Shown piece after piece: positions 1 to 8,653 of a stretch of DNA of 51,688 bases (position 1 is its first letter; each line of letters opens with the position of its first letter). Origin of the DNA: Pseudomonadota bacterium. GTDB taxonomy: Bacteria > Tectomicrobia > Entotheonellia > Entotheonellales > Entotheonellaceae. Position numbers and translations under genes: made by a program. The DNA lies in the NCBI GenBank assembly GCA_005777235.1, contig SXND01000013.1, positions 1 to 51,688 of the forward strand. The letters are read 5' to 3'. The notes beneath the pieces are model-generated. The model made no database searches. It was given only the letters and a program-made list of their open reading frames with translations, and had not been told where the DNA came from.

Positions 1-1
1 C

Positions 2-349
2 TCCAAGCTCATGCGGGGGGGGCGAGCACGCTGGAAGATCGCACATGAGACGTGCAACACGCTGAAGAATCCAGGCGACAACTTCGCGCACACCTACGGG
101 CCTGGCGAGCAGCATCTCGCGGTGGTGTTTGCCCTGCTGCTGCTGCTGGCGTTTTTGGTGGATCAGACGCAGCAGTTGTGTTGCGCTTTGTTGCAGGCCG
201 TGTGGGCGAAGCTTGGCAGCAAGCGCCTGGTGTGGGAGCGCATGCGCTCGCTGTGCTATACCGACGAACTGGCATCTAGGCGTCCACTACTCGAAGCCCT
301 GTGTTACGGCTGGCAAAGGCTCAAACCCATCTGTGCGATGGATGCCTCT
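2..349 (+). pseudogene. Transposase C-terminal remnant (cut by window edge)
   Basis: The frame open from the left edge encodes the end of an insertion-sequence transposase. Segments such as WKIAHETCNTLKN and HLAVVFALLLLLAFLVDQ, followed by QQLCCALLQAVWAKLGSKR and WERMRS, match what I remember of the conserved tail of DDE-type transposases (R-W-x-I-E-x-E-x-F-N-T-L-K-N). Typical copies have N and Y/F where this one has T-C and D/P, so it looks decayed. The recognisable part stops around base 349; the frame then runs on to base 490 with unrelated residues and no proper terminus. Its end coincides with the stop codon of the collagen-like gene on the other strand, which suggests that the insertion altered that gene. 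The exact IS family is not certain. Confidence 0.6.
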
Positions 350-1588
350 TCATCTCAAGCTTTGCTGCTGCGCTTCTCTCGCCAGAACCAGCTGATAGGC
401 CATCGCTGTGGGGCAGGTGTGCCCCAAGCACGACTTGGTGTCCTTTTCCAGGAGACACCTGGCCTTCTCTGCTTGCGGCAACACCGGTAGCAGAGCGCAA
501 TGGATGGCCAAACTACCCAAAACTCGTTTCTCGAAGCGGACATCTGAGGCGATAGCACCAACAGCGGGAATTGCTGTCACACCATTGAGACCAGTCGACC
601 CCGCCGGTCCGGTGGCGCCGGTGGTGCCCGTCGTCCCTCCCTGAGCCAGAAGACTCCAGAAGGTCGGACTGCTGTCGGGAGCGTGATTCACATTCCCGCC
701 TTGCAGGGAGATATAGCTACTGCCAGCAAAGCCCACCGTATCGGTCGCCGCGTATGCGGTTGTCGGACTCCACCCCCCTTTAAACGTCAGCCCCGTCGCC
801 CCGGTGGCGCCCGTCACGCCGTTCGACCCTGGAGCCCCGTTCGCTCCCGCGGCCCCCGCCGGACCCGTGAGGCCCGGCGGGCCCGTGAGGCCGATGCCGC
901 CCGGCACCCCCGTGCTCCCTGTCGCCCCCACTGGACCGGTGGCGCCTGCGCTCCCGGTGGCGCCTGCGTTCCCCGTTACGCCTGTCGCCCCGGTGGCGCC
1001 TCGCAGCCCTATCTCGCCGGTGGCGCCCCTGAGACCCGTGGGATCACCAACCCAGCGCCCGAGACTGTCAATCACCGGCCTGAACTCATTGGTATCCGTG
1101 TGAATCGTGACAGAGCGCGGTGTGATGTCGCCTGTGGCGTTTTCACTCGTAATGGCTTCAAAGGTAAAGGGCGTACTCTGCACACGAAAGCGCGGTTGCA
1201 GCTCGTCGTCGTTCCCAATGGTCATGCCCAATTCGATCTGACCACTCTGGAAAAGGTCGTCGGCCAGCGGATTGGCAGGATTGGCTCCCACGGAGGCTTG
1301 GTAGAGTCCCTCACTAAAGATGACCGTCTGGGCTTCTTGCCACAGAATACTCTCCTGAGGCGTGGAGACATCGTAGAGCACAAAGCGCACCTGTTCGACA
1401 CGGTTGATGGGCAAGCCGGTGGGCCGGTCTATGATGGTACCTTGGAGAGAAAGCGTGCGTGGCACCCTGGCACACACCTCATGAGCAGCCGATGTGAGAC
1501 TGAGAAGGACCACACAAACACTCAGTAGCGTCTGCACACGCGATGTAGGAAAGGGGGAAGCCAGGTGTACACGTGCAAACACAGTCAT
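350..1588 (-). CDS. Secreted collagen-like (G-X-Y repeat) protein, probably truncated
   Basis: A 412-residue protein with an N-terminal hydrophobic segment (residues 18-35) ending in A-H-E-V-C-A, so probably exported. Residues 45-170 form a globular head. Residues 185-267 are collagen-type G-X-Y triplets rich in G-A-T and G-P. Residues 270-316 (W-S-P-T-T-A-Y ... D-S-S-P-T-F-W) resemble the small carbohydrate-binding-like modules found in tail-fibre and chitinase proteins. Short triplets follow to 336. The last ~60 residues are unlike the rest and are read from DNA beside the transposase remnant, so the original C-terminus may be lost. An AGGAG motif touches the ATG at 1588; a GTG at 1582 has a better 6-base spacing and may be the true start. 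It follows a small lipoprotein gene by 21 bases, probably co-transcribed. Confidence 0.75.
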   Translation of the reverse strand: MTVFARVHLASPFPTSRVQTLLSVCVVLLSLTSAAHEVCARVPRTLSLQGTIIDRPTGLPINRVEQVRFVLYDVSTPQESILWQEAQTVIFSEGLYQASVGANPANPLADDLFQSGQIELGMTIGNDDELQPRFRVQSTPFTFEAITSENATGDITPRSVTIHTDTNEFRPVIDSLGRWVGDPTGLRGATGEIGLRGATGATGVTGNAGATGSAGATGPVGATGSTGVPGGIGLTGPPGLTGPAGAAGANGAPGSNGVTGATGATGLTFKGGWSPTTAYAATDTVGFAGSSYISLQGGNVNHAPDSSPTFWSLLAQGGTTGTTGATGPAGSTGLNGVTAIPAVGAIASDVRFEKRVLGSLAIHCALLPVLPQAEKARCLLEKDTKSCLGHTCPTAMAYQLVLAREAQQQSLR

Positions 1589-1609
1589 CTCCTACGCCGA
1601 AAACAGCGC

Positions 1610-1861
1610 TTAAAACATTGAGACGGTTACAACATAACTCCGAGATGTAGCTCTTTGCTGAAACAGAGGACCGAGGATCTGCGTTGCCTGATGTTGAGGA
1701 GATTCCCCAAGCATCCCGTTAAAACGTATGGATATACCGTCAGTCGGCACGATTGGAGACGCTGCGGCGCTAGGAGGAGGCGCTGCCGTGTCTTTGGCGC
1801 CATCGGCTCCACACCCTATCATCCCTAGAGCAAGTATCAAGGTCGCGATGACTCTCCACAT
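1610..1861 (-). CDS. Small lipoprotein
   Basis: An 83-residue protein starting MWRVIATLILALGMIGC, a lipoprotein signal peptide with Cys17 as the predicted lipidated residue, followed by an Ala/Pro-rich linker. The ATG at 1861 was chosen over the in-frame ATG at 1879 because AAGGAG lies 9 bases before it and the signal peptide then starts cleanly. The mature part (about 66 residues) matches no family I know. It precedes the collagen-like gene, so both may be surface-exposed products of one transcript. Confidence 0.6.
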   Translation of the reverse strand: MWRVIATLILALGMIGCGADGAKDTAAPPPSAAASPIVPTDGISIRFNGMLGESPQHQATQILGPLFQQRATSRSYVVTVSMF

Positions 1862-1889
1862 AGGCACGTTCTCCTTCATGGTGTAGTCT

Positions 1890-1920
1890 GACTCAATGTT
1901 CGCATCATAATCATTGAGTC
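1890..1920. promoter_or_regulatory. Perfect 9-bp inverted repeat upstream of lipoprotein gene
   Basis: GACTCAATG (1890-1898) and CATTGAGTC (1912-1920) are perfect inverted copies separated by 13 bases. The repeat lies about 30 bases upstream of the likely lipoprotein start at 1861. It could be an operator for a dimeric regulator or a leader hairpin; the sequence does not decide. Confidence 0.4.
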
Positions 1921-2207
1921 GCCCACTTAGTTTACTCTGAATTTATACGGCGCAGCAATTTAGCCAATGTATAGATCCAGCGCTAGGGTGTCAAGACTGT
2001 ATGCGGTGTGAGAAGTCTCACAACGACAGCACGAGGAGGCTTTTGACAGAGGGCTGTTTTCCCTTTACTCTGCCGCTATTGGCGTGTGTCGATGCCCTCA
2101 GGACTCAGGGCTTAGACCTCAGACCGGCATGGGCTCCCAGACAGAGACGTGGTTCGCTCCTCACACGGGCAGATATTCTCTCCCTGCTTCAGAAGGAATG
2201 GCAACAC

Positions 2208-4460
2208 ATGGTGTACAACGCGTGGTATCGGCAGTGTTTACTCGGGGGCTTGGGTGGTCTCCTCTTCCTCGTCGCCGGTTGTGGTGGTAGTGATGGGAAC
2301 AACGGCGGGAGTGTCGTGCGCACGAGCCGCTTAGCGTTACAACTGACTCCGCTGTCCGATGTCGCTCCAGACGCGGGCCAACCGCGCGCTGCGTCGCCTG
2401 GAACGGGGCGACAGGTACTGCCGGGAACTCCCGGATTTCTGACGCGCCTGACGGTGCGCGTTGAGGCCGCGGATTTCTCCCCAATCACGGCCTCTTTCTC
2501 CCTGACGGCAACGCAACAAGAGGGGGTCGAGATTGCCCTCGCCGTGCCCGTAGGCGCACGCCGCCGTCTTACTGTGGCGGCTTTCAATGAGGCTAATGTG
2601 GAAATTTTTCGTTCTGAAGAGCGCACCATCGATGTGCAGGGGGCGGCACAAACGGTGGCGCTCACGCTGCAACGCGTCTTGATCTCTCGCCCAGCTCTGC
2701 CGAATGATCTGGCCCAGCGGGTCTTTGTGTTTCCCGAGGGGGCGGCCTTTGAAATTACGAGTAGTCTTGGAGAGATCAGACTGGCTTTTGGCAGATTTAC
2801 GGGCAATACGAGTCCCTTCACGCTGGCGGCTGGGGGATTCACGACACGTGGTACCGTCACGCTCGGTTCATGTCACTTCCTCGCCAGCACCAGTGATTTC
2901 CCGCCTGGGGAAGGAGTGCCGGCGGGTGGACAACTGCTCCTTGATCCCTGTGAGGTCGATAGCGCCGATGGCCGCCTGCTGGTGCAGCATGCCGTCACTG
3001 GCAATCGGTCGATCTCACGCCCTCCTGGCCTCACGGATGTCAACGACGCGCCCAGTTTTGTCAGAGGTCCCAGTCAACTCGTGGGCGAAGATGCGGGGCC
3101 CCAAACCGTGTCTGGGTGGGCAACGGAGATTAGCGCTGGGCCACCTGATGAGGCCGGGCAGACCCTAACCTTCGTGCTGAGCACCGATAACCCCGCACTG
3201 TTCAGCACTGCGCCGGCTCTCGACCCCACGACGCGGACGCTGACCTATACCCCGGCTCCCGATGCCACAGGCCAGACGACGGTGACCGTGCAGTTACGCG
3301 ATAATGGCGGCACGGCCGATGGCGGCGTCGACAGCAGCGCGCCACAGACTTTCACGATTTTCGTTACACCCGTCAACGACGCGCCAGTCGCCAGTAGCCA
3401 AACGGCAGCCACGTCCGCGGACAGTCCCGTGACGCTGACGCTGGTGGCACGCGATATTGACAGCCCACGTCTGAGCTTCGGCGTGGTGAGTACCCCAACC
3501 CACGGCAGCTTGGGGCTGGTGAGTGCGGTGCGCTGCACGCCCAACGGGGCGGGCGCGACGTGTACGGCAACCGTCACGTACACACCAATGGCGGGCGACA
3601 ACGGCCCCGACAGCTTCCTCTTTATTGCCAGTGACGGAGCACTCATCAGTGACAGTACCGCGATGTCTCTGACCGTGAACACCGTGAACGCGGCGGCGAG
3701 CCGGCGCGCTGCACCAGACCAAGGTAGGAGCGCTCGCGCAAGCTCTCAGAGCGTACGCCAGGGCACACCAGCCCTGAGCACGAGTCCACCCGGCCAGGGC
3801 ACTGCGGCGGCGACCTCGTCCGTAACGGTGCACGGCACCGCTACCTTCACAAGGCTGGAACTGACCAGTCTCCCACCCACACTGGCGCTTCCTCAGCTCG
3901 CGCTGGGACTCACGTGGTCCCTCGTGGTAGATGGGGAGGTCGCCGCTATGGCCGATCTCAACAGCGACGGCATCCAGGACATCCTACACGCCACCATTCT
4001 GGCGCCCACCGTATCCGTGCTTCTTGGCACCAGTGCTGGCGGGTTGCAGCCTCAGCAGGATTATGTCGTCGGCCCCACTTTTGCTGTGGTCTCTGCTCTG
4101 GCCGTGGCCGATCTCAATGATGATGGTGCTATGGATGTGGTCACCGCCAACGACGTGGCCGGGAGCGTGTCCGTATTACTGGGGTATGGCGATGGGACGT
4201 TTCAGCAGCCAGCCGCGCTGTTTGGGGTTGGTCCGAGCCCGGCTGGGGTGGCGGTAGGAGATGTGAATGGCGATGACGTGCTTGATCTGCTCGTAGTTGA
4301 CCGTCAGACCCTCGACGTCACGGTGTTCCTGGGGTATGGCGATGGCACCTTTGGGGTCGCACAATCTTTCGCCATCGGCGAGGCCCCCACCTCGGTGCTT
4401 GTCGTGGGCCTGGATAGTGCCGGCGCGCTCGCTGTAGTGGTCCTGCGCGGGGGGTTATGA
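2208..4460 (+). CDS. Lipoprotein with Ig/cadherin-like and FG-GAP (VCBS) repeats
   Basis: A 750-residue surface protein. The start at 2208 gives a lipoprotein signal peptide (MVYNAWYRQ ... LFLVAGC, Cys25) with AAGGAA upstream; the frame is open further upstream, but that extension is not signal-like. The middle carries repeats bounded by V-N-D-A-P-type linkers and S-x-D-x-P motifs, as in bacterial Ig/cadherin-like 'tandem-95' domains. The C-terminal third has FG-GAP/VCBS blades with calcium-loop motifs DLNSDGIQD, DLNDDGAMD and DVNGDDVLD, and G-Y-G-D-G-T-F between them. About three blades are present, fewer than the seven of an integrin-type propeller, so it may be a short or truncated propeller. 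Probable role: calcium-dependent adhesion or binding at the cell surface. Inference from domains only. Confidence 0.8.
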   Translation: MVYNAWYRQCLLGGLGGLLFLVAGCGGSDGNNGGSVVRTSRLALQLTPLSDVAPDAGQPRAASPGTGRQVLPGTPGFLTRLTVRVEAADFSPITASFSLTATQQEGVEIALAVPVGARRRLTVAAFNEANVEIFRSEERTIDVQGAAQTVALTLQRVLISRPALPNDLAQRVFVFPEGAAFEITSSLGEIRLAFGRFTGNTSPFTLAAGGFTTRGTVTLGSCHFLASTSDFPPGEGVPAGGQLLLDPCEVDSADGRLLVQHAVTGNRSISRPPGLTDVNDAPSFVRGPSQLVGEDAGPQTVSGWATEISAGPPDEAGQTLTFVLSTDNPALFSTAPALDPTTRTLTYTPAPDATGQTTVTVQLRDNGGTADGGVDSSAPQTFTIFVTPVNDAPVASSQTAATSADSPVTLTLVARDIDSPRLSFGVVSTPTHGSLGLVSAVRCTPNGAGATCTATVTYTPMAGDNGPDSFLFIASDGALISDSTAMSLTVNTVNAAASRRAAPDQGRSARASSQSVRQGTPALSTSPPGQGTAAATSSVTVHGTATFTRLELTSLPPTLALPQLALGLTWSLVVDGEVAAMADLNSDGIQDILHATILAPTVSVLLGTSAGGLQPQQDYVVGPTFAVVSALAVADLNDDGAMDVVTANDVAGSVSVLLGYGDGTFQQPAALFGVGPSPAGVAVGDVNGDDVLDLLVVDRQTLDVTVFLGYGDGTFGVAQSFAIGEAPTSVLVVGLDSAGALAVVVLRGGL

Positions 4461-4473
4461 TGGGGAAGCGCCG

Positions 4474-4499
4474 CGCCGCCGTCACCCAGCGCGGCGGCG
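4474..4499. terminator. GC-rich hairpin between convergent genes
   Basis: CGCCGCCG (4474-4481) pairs with CGGCGGCG (4492-4499) across a 10-base loop, directly after the lipoprotein stop and before the end of the minus-strand selenoprotein gene. No T-tract is visible, so intrinsic termination is only suggested. Confidence 0.4.
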
Positions 4500-4501
4500 G
4501 G

Positions 4502-5065
4502 CTAGCTGTGGCGCCACGCCACACTACCCGTCAGTTTGTCCAGTAATTCTGTATACACGAGGGCCACTTTGTGTGCAACTTCATCATCCGTGGCCACTGC
4601 CACCGGGTGTTCGAGCATCACAAACGGCAGCTCTGGGTAATCCAGCGCGTGCTGCTGGGCCTGGGCGATGGCCAAAAAGGCCTCGGTGATGACGCAAACA
4701 GTAGGGATACCAGCTTTCTCGAAATTGACCGAATCCTGGAGACTCCAGGCGGTACAGCTGCCTCATTCACCGAGGCCGGTGATGACCGCATCCGCCTGGC
4801 TCATGAGGGGTTTGAGAATCTCATCACGTGCCGGGCGCGTGAAGAAGGGTTTTTGGGCGTATAGGACGGTCTTGACGCCCTCGCGTTCCTGCAACCACTG
4901 TCCGAGTAAGGCAAAATAGCGATTGCTCGGTTGCAATTTGTTGTTGTCCAGAAACGCCACGGTTTTGCCGCGCAGCGTGTCGAGACGGGGTGCCAACAGA
5001 CCACCACGCGGAAACATCTCCGGCTGCGGGGAAAGGACGATGAATGGGCTGTGCTCCTGCGCCAT
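4502..5065 (-). CDS. UGSC-family selenoprotein (in-frame UGA = Sec101)
   Basis: Read through one in-frame TGA (4763-4765), this is a 187-residue protein whose recoded residue starts the motif U101-G-S-C104. That is the signature of the UGSC family of (seleno)proteins first noticed in marine metagenomes. The frame stays open for 86 codons after the UGA, with sensible protein sequence (TAWSLQDS, FEKAGIPTV, LEHPVAVA), and ends at TAG 4502-4504; stopping at the UGA would leave a 100-residue stump cut exactly before the motif. AGGAGG lies 9 bases before the ATG. A hairpin just after the UGA fits a bacterial SECIS. It is third in an operon after a CoA-transferase and a 351-residue protein (27-base gap). 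The U-x-x-C pair implies thiol/selenol redox chemistry; the substrate is unknown. Standard gene callers will truncate or miss it. Confidence 0.88.
4735..4762 (-). promoter_or_regulatory. Candidate bacterial SECIS element of the UGSC gene
   Basis: On the minus strand the bases after the UGA form CCTGGA-GTC-TCCAGG: a 6-bp perfect stem with a 3-base loop. The loop begins with G at the 20th base after the UGA. Known bacterial SECIS elements have a short apical loop 16-37 bases after the UGA with a G in the first two loop positions, so this fits. The hairpin lies within the coding sequence. Confidence 0.7.
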
Positions 5066-5092
5066 AATGGCTTGCCTCCTGCCTTGTATGAT

Positions 5093-6148
5093 CTACACGG
5101 TATCGATTTTCTGCGTGACTGCCCGCGTGCCCCAACCGGGGATGAACACCGAATGGCGTCCTTGGCCCCCGGCCACGAACACGAGTATGTCGTCTGGGGT
5201 GCGCACGATGGGCGCCAACGTCTCTTCATCCTCGCGATTCACCCAGCGCGGCCAGAAATTTTTCTTATACTCGGCCCCATACATGCCATTGTATTTGAGC
5301 TCCCGTAGGGGCTGGCGGGCGTGCTCCCACAGATAATACTTGACGTCGCGCTTGCGCCAGTTGTGCTCTGCAATGCTCACGGCATGTTCCGGGCACAACA
5401 CCACCATGGTGTCGCCCATGACGTAAAAGTTGTTATGCCCGGTGCCTTTCATGGCCCCGGCCACGCCATAGAGAATCTGGAACGGATCACTCTCGGCGTG
5501 ATTATTGATATTGTGCGGCGGTTCACAGGAATACGCCGTGATCGTGCTGTCTTCGAGTCGAAAGCCGCGCTCGACGTGGAATGGCTCCCACGGCGAGTCC
5601 TCTTCATTTTCCGCCCACAGGTAGGCGTATTTCCCGGGATGGCCAAACGTCGCCTTGTCGGTCTCGCCGGGAATGCCACCGCCCAGATTCATCATGATGA
5701 GTCGCAGGGCACGGCCCATCGTGGCATTGGGGCGAAAACCGCTGCCCAGGCAGCCGGCTTTGCTGTTGATCTGCAAGGTGCGCGCCAGCGGGCCATTGAC
5801 CACAAATGTCGGAGTGCTCATGTGCGTGGTGGACTGCACCCCATGCAAGTTAAACACCTCAGTGAGCATGGCTCTGACCCCGGCAATGACCACCGGCAGG
5901 TATGCGGGCTTGCAGCCCGCCATGACGGCATTGATGGCCAGTTTCTCTACCGTCGCACCGCCGTATTTAGGGGGCACATAGCCAAGGAACTCCTGCGGAT
6001 CATAGTCACCGATCATGCGCCGTACCAGCTCTGGGGTCGGAGGCACAATGGGCAGACCATCGGTCCAGCCGTTGTCCATGAACAGCTCAATCGCCGCCAG
6101 CGGATCATCCACCGGGATTGCCGTAGACACCAAAGCGTGTTGCACCAT
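5093..6148 (-). CDS. Unknown 351-aa protein, partner of UGSC selenoprotein
   Basis: I cannot name this family. The protein is soluble, without a signal peptide or membrane segments, and contains well-defined motifs: DNGWTDGLPIVPPT near the N-terminus, conserved-looking cysteines in M-A-G-C-K-P, A-G-C-L-G-S-G, Y-S-C-E-P-P and L-C-P-E-H, and a glycine-rich M-N-L-G-G-G-I-P-G. The ATG at 6148 was preferred over 6181 because GGGGGAGG precedes it; the longer form would overlap the upstream gene. It sits 26 bases after the CoA-transferase and 27 before the UGSC selenoprotein gene, so the three are almost certainly co-transcribed. Its cysteines and tight linkage suggest that it forms a complex or redox pair with the UGSC protein, as larger subunits do with small selenoproteins in reductase systems. 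That is inference. Confidence 0.75.
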   Translation of the reverse strand: MVQHALVSTAIPVDDPLAAIELFMDNGWTDGLPIVPPTPELVRRMIGDYDPQEFLGYVPPKYGGATVEKLAINAVMAGCKPAYLPVVIAGVRAMLTEVFNLHGVQSTTHMSTPTFVVNGPLARTLQINSKAGCLGSGFRPNATMGRALRLIMMNLGGGIPGETDKATFGHPGKYAYLWAENEEDSPWEPFHVERGFRLEDSTITAYSCEPPHNINNHAESDPFQILYGVAGAMKGTGHNNFYVMGDTMVVLCPEHAVSIAEHNWRKRDVKYYLWEHARQPLRELKYNGMYGAEYKKNFWPRWVNREDEETLAPIVRTPDDILVFVAGGQGRHSVFIPGWGTRAVTQKIDTV

Positions 6149-6174
6149 TGCCTCCCCCAGGTCATCACCAACCC

Positions 6175-7485
6175 CTAACACAGATGTCGGGCCCGCGCTG
6201 CGGCCGTGAGCGCATCTCGAAACGCCGGATGGGCAATCTCGATCAGCGCCTGGGCGCGTTCCCGCAGTGTCATACCACGCAGATTACGTGCGCCGTATTC
6301 GGTGACGATCCACTGCACCTCGGCGCGCAGCACCGACACCGCGGTGCCCGGCTCAAAGACTGGCACAAGGCGCGACACCGTACCACCCAGGGCCGTGCTA
6401 GGGAGCGCCAGAATCGAGCGCCCACCCTGGCTGCGCGCCGCCCCGCGCACGAAATCGACCAGGCCTCCGGTACCGGACATCTGGCGCAGCCCGAGGCTCT
6501 CGGAGTTCACCTGGCCGCTGAGATCAATTTGCATCGCGGCGTTAATCGCTACGATGTTGTCGATGCTGCCAATACGATACGGATCGTTGGTGTATTCAAT
6601 CGGGTGGAACTCGACCCCGGCATGCTCGTGGAGGAAGTCATACAGGCGTTGTGTGCCACGACAGAAGCTGGTGACCACGAGCCCCCGATCCAGGGTCTTG
6701 CGGGAGCCGTTGATACAGCCGCGCTCGATGAGATCGACCATCCAATCGGTAAAGAGTTCGGTATGGATGCCTAGATCCCGGCGATCCGTGAGGCACTCCG
6801 CCACGGCAGCGGGCACCGCCCCACCGCCGACCTGGAGACAGTCGCCATCGCGAATCAGCGCGGCAACGTGGGCCCCGAGCTGGCGTTCCACCGCACCAAT
6901 GACCGGGCGTGGATTTTCCGCCAAGGGATAGTCAGTCTCGACCACGGCATCGGCGCAGGCCAGCGGAAAGCGAGCCGGACCAGCCGTTTGCGGCATCTGC
7001 TGATTGACCTCGGCAATGACGGTGCGTGCCACCTGCCGTGCCTGGTCCATGAAGCCAACATACGCCCCGTAGCTACAGGTGCCATCTACCGTGGGCGGCG
7101 CCACGGTGACAATGGCGACATCCAGCTTGCGTGGCCCGTCGGTAAACAACCGGCTCATCTGGTGGAAATGCGCTGGGGTGTAGTCGACATACCCGGCGGC
7201 GACCCCAGCCCGGAGGGCTTCCGGCACCAAGAGGGGATTGAAACGGATGTGCTGGGCCAGTTCCGGTGTGGCGGTAGGGAACGCCCCGACCAGGCGCATG
7301 TGCAGGATTTCCACCGCGGTCAACTGCTCGGCCCGTGCGAACAGCGCCTCCAGCACGACTCTGGGCGTGTTGGCGTTGGCACTGATGGCAATCGTATCCC
7401 CGGAGCGCACGAGCGCCGCTGCTGCCTGCGGCGTGCAAAGACGTATGCGACCTGGCAGGCTGGCAAGCGGAACATAGGCGCGCAT
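6175..7485 (-). CDS. Acetyl-CoA hydrolase/CoA-transferase family protein (4-hydroxybutyrate CoA-transferase-like)
   Basis: A 436-residue protein of the Cat2/acetyl-CoA hydrolase family, which moves CoA between acetyl-CoA and an organic acid through a glutamyl-CoA thioester. Visible marks: an N-terminal half with G-D-T-I-A-I-S-A-N-A, the glycine-rich G-G-G-A-V-P-A-A-V segment of the CoA site, and GQVNSESLG, where the Glu after N-S is the expected catalytic residue. Length is normal (430-450). Start at 7485 is supported by GAGAGG 7 bases upstream. It is the first gene of the operon with the 351-residue unknown and the UGSC selenoprotein, which suggests that the operon acts on a CoA-activated or activatable carboxylic acid. 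The exact acid is not inferable. Confidence 0.85.
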   Translation of the reverse strand: MRAYVPLASLPGRIRLCTPQAAAALVRSGDTIAISANANTPRVVLEALFARAEQLTAVEILHMRLVGAFPTATPELAQHIRFNPLLVPEALRAGVAAGYVDYTPAHFHQMSRLFTDGPRKLDVAIVTVAPPTVDGTCSYGAYVGFMDQARQVARTVIAEVNQQMPQTAGPARFPLACADAVVETDYPLAENPRPVIGAVERQLGAHVAALIRDGDCLQVGGGAVPAAVAECLTDRRDLGIHTELFTDWMVDLIERGCINGSRKTLDRGLVVTSFCRGTQRLYDFLHEHAGVEFHPIEYTNDPYRIGSIDNIVAINAAMQIDLSGQVNSESLGLRQMSGTGGLVDFVRGAARSQGGRSILALPSTALGGTVSRLVPVFEPGTAVSVLRAEVQWIVTEYGARNLRGMTLRERAQALIEIAHPAFRDALTAAARARHLC

Positions 7486-7564
7486 TGATTATCCTCTCTT
7501 GGGGCCCCGTCACAGTGGTATCCTAGCATATCTGTTTCCTACATACACTGCCAGTCCAACACCT

Positions 7565-7639
7565 TCGCGGGCCTGGCCCGCTCCTACAAGAGCGCTGTGC
7601 ACGAGGAGGGTTTCCTGTAGGAGTGGGCCAGGCCCGCGA
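7565..7639. repeat. Long inverted repeat (24-bp arms), REP/MITE-like
   Basis: The 24-base arm at 7565-7588 (TCGCGGGCCTGG...) is repeated inverted at 7616-7639 with a single difference, around a 27-base loop. Shorter matching pieces (CCAGTC/GACTGG) flank it at about 7551 and 7651, so the whole unit may be ~110 bp. It has no coding content and looks like a dispersed palindromic element. Confidence 0.7.
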
Positions 7640-8279
7640 GACACCCTTGACTGGCACAGGACTTACGACATGGACATCTAGCATGTCTTGGCAGAGACCG
7701 CAAAAGCCAGCGCCGCCCGGTAGTGGGCTCTTGGCCCGGCAGCAGCTGCGCGTTCCTGAGAGCACGCCATCTTCGACGCGCCCCAAGCGGAGGAGAGCCC
7801 GCGCTTCCAGGGAGAAGGCGTAGGGGTTGACCAACGGGCCAACGACCCGCCTCCCATGGTTGCAGTTCCTATATTCCTAGTGTCGGAAAATTTTACAAGC
7901 GCTCTCATCCGTATAAGCGATTATTTTGCATGGAGTTCGCCGTGGCATTCCCCAGAGTAGGGCTGAGGTGTCAGCATTTTTTACAGTGCGGCATCTCGCA
8001 AATAACTTCCTGTTTTTTTTGACATTGGGTCTCGCTCTTGCTTCAAGATCGCTTGCTCTGTCAACATTCTTTACACTCAATCTTGATGCTGTGCTCTTCT
8101 CATATGAGCTCCGCGACGCGCGCATGGCCAATATGGGTAGGACGATGCAACACGTCTGGTGTGTATGCCTACCTCCACGGCAATGGATGTAAAGAGAAGA
8201 AGTACATGATGTTATACCTATAGAGACAAGAAAGTATACCAAGGTCATTTCGTTGTTTCTTGTGCGTGATATCTCCGTA

Positions 8280-8330
8280 GGCTGGCAGGCGTCTCACCCA
8301 CTCTGGATGCTGAACAGACGCCTGCCAGCC
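8280..8330. repeat. Perfect 15-bp inverted repeat hairpin
   Basis: GGCTGGCAGGCGTCT (8280-8294) and AGACGCCTGCCAGCC (8316-8330) are exact inverted copies around a 21-base loop. The element is intergenic, upstream of the PEP-CTERM gene. It is too long and GC-rich for a typical operator; a palindromic dispersed repeat or terminator-like hairpin is more likely. Confidence 0.65.
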
Positions 8331-8653
8331 AGGAAACCCTGGTCTGTTGCCTACCCCGCCTGGTCGATGGCATGATCTTGGGACGTGCCCTGCGACAGCA
8401 GGTGTTGTGTTGCCCTGGCTGGTCGAGGCAGCTACAGGTGTTCCTCGCCCTCGGGACGCGCCGCAGCGTGCCTCAGGCCCCATCCAGTCGTATCCTCTTG
8501 GAGACCAGTTATGTATTTGGCACAGATTATGCTATAGTCAAATATCGAACGCATGGCCGCAGAGATGATGTGTTATGTCTCCTGGCGGGCGTGCTGGGTC
8601 GCAGAGGGACGTATGGTTGCATAGTATCTCTACATAATATGCAAAGGAGGGCG

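Larger units (their letters stand above)
7486..8653. other. 1.17-kb region without a convincing gene
   Basis: It contains two long inverted repeats (listed separately), a segment around 7680-7840 whose minus-strand translations in two frames (SLEARALLRLGRVEDG, then HYRAALAFAVSAKT) look like a frameshifted TPR-type remnant, and an AT-richer stretch from about 7860 to 8260. Open frames here, such as one at 7926-8192 on the plus strand, have no plausible start signals or family features. Part of this DNA must hold the promoters of the CoA-transferase operon (minus) and the PEP-CTERM gene (plus). Confidence 0.6.

Noticed and set aside
7926-8192. Open frame with hydrophobic segments
   Set aside because: No ribosome site, no family, and a region rich in repeats; not enough for a gene call.
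8372-8653. Upstream in-frame extension of the PEP-CTERM gene
   Set aside because: The signal peptide and AAGGAGG mark the start at 8654; the extension is not protein-like.
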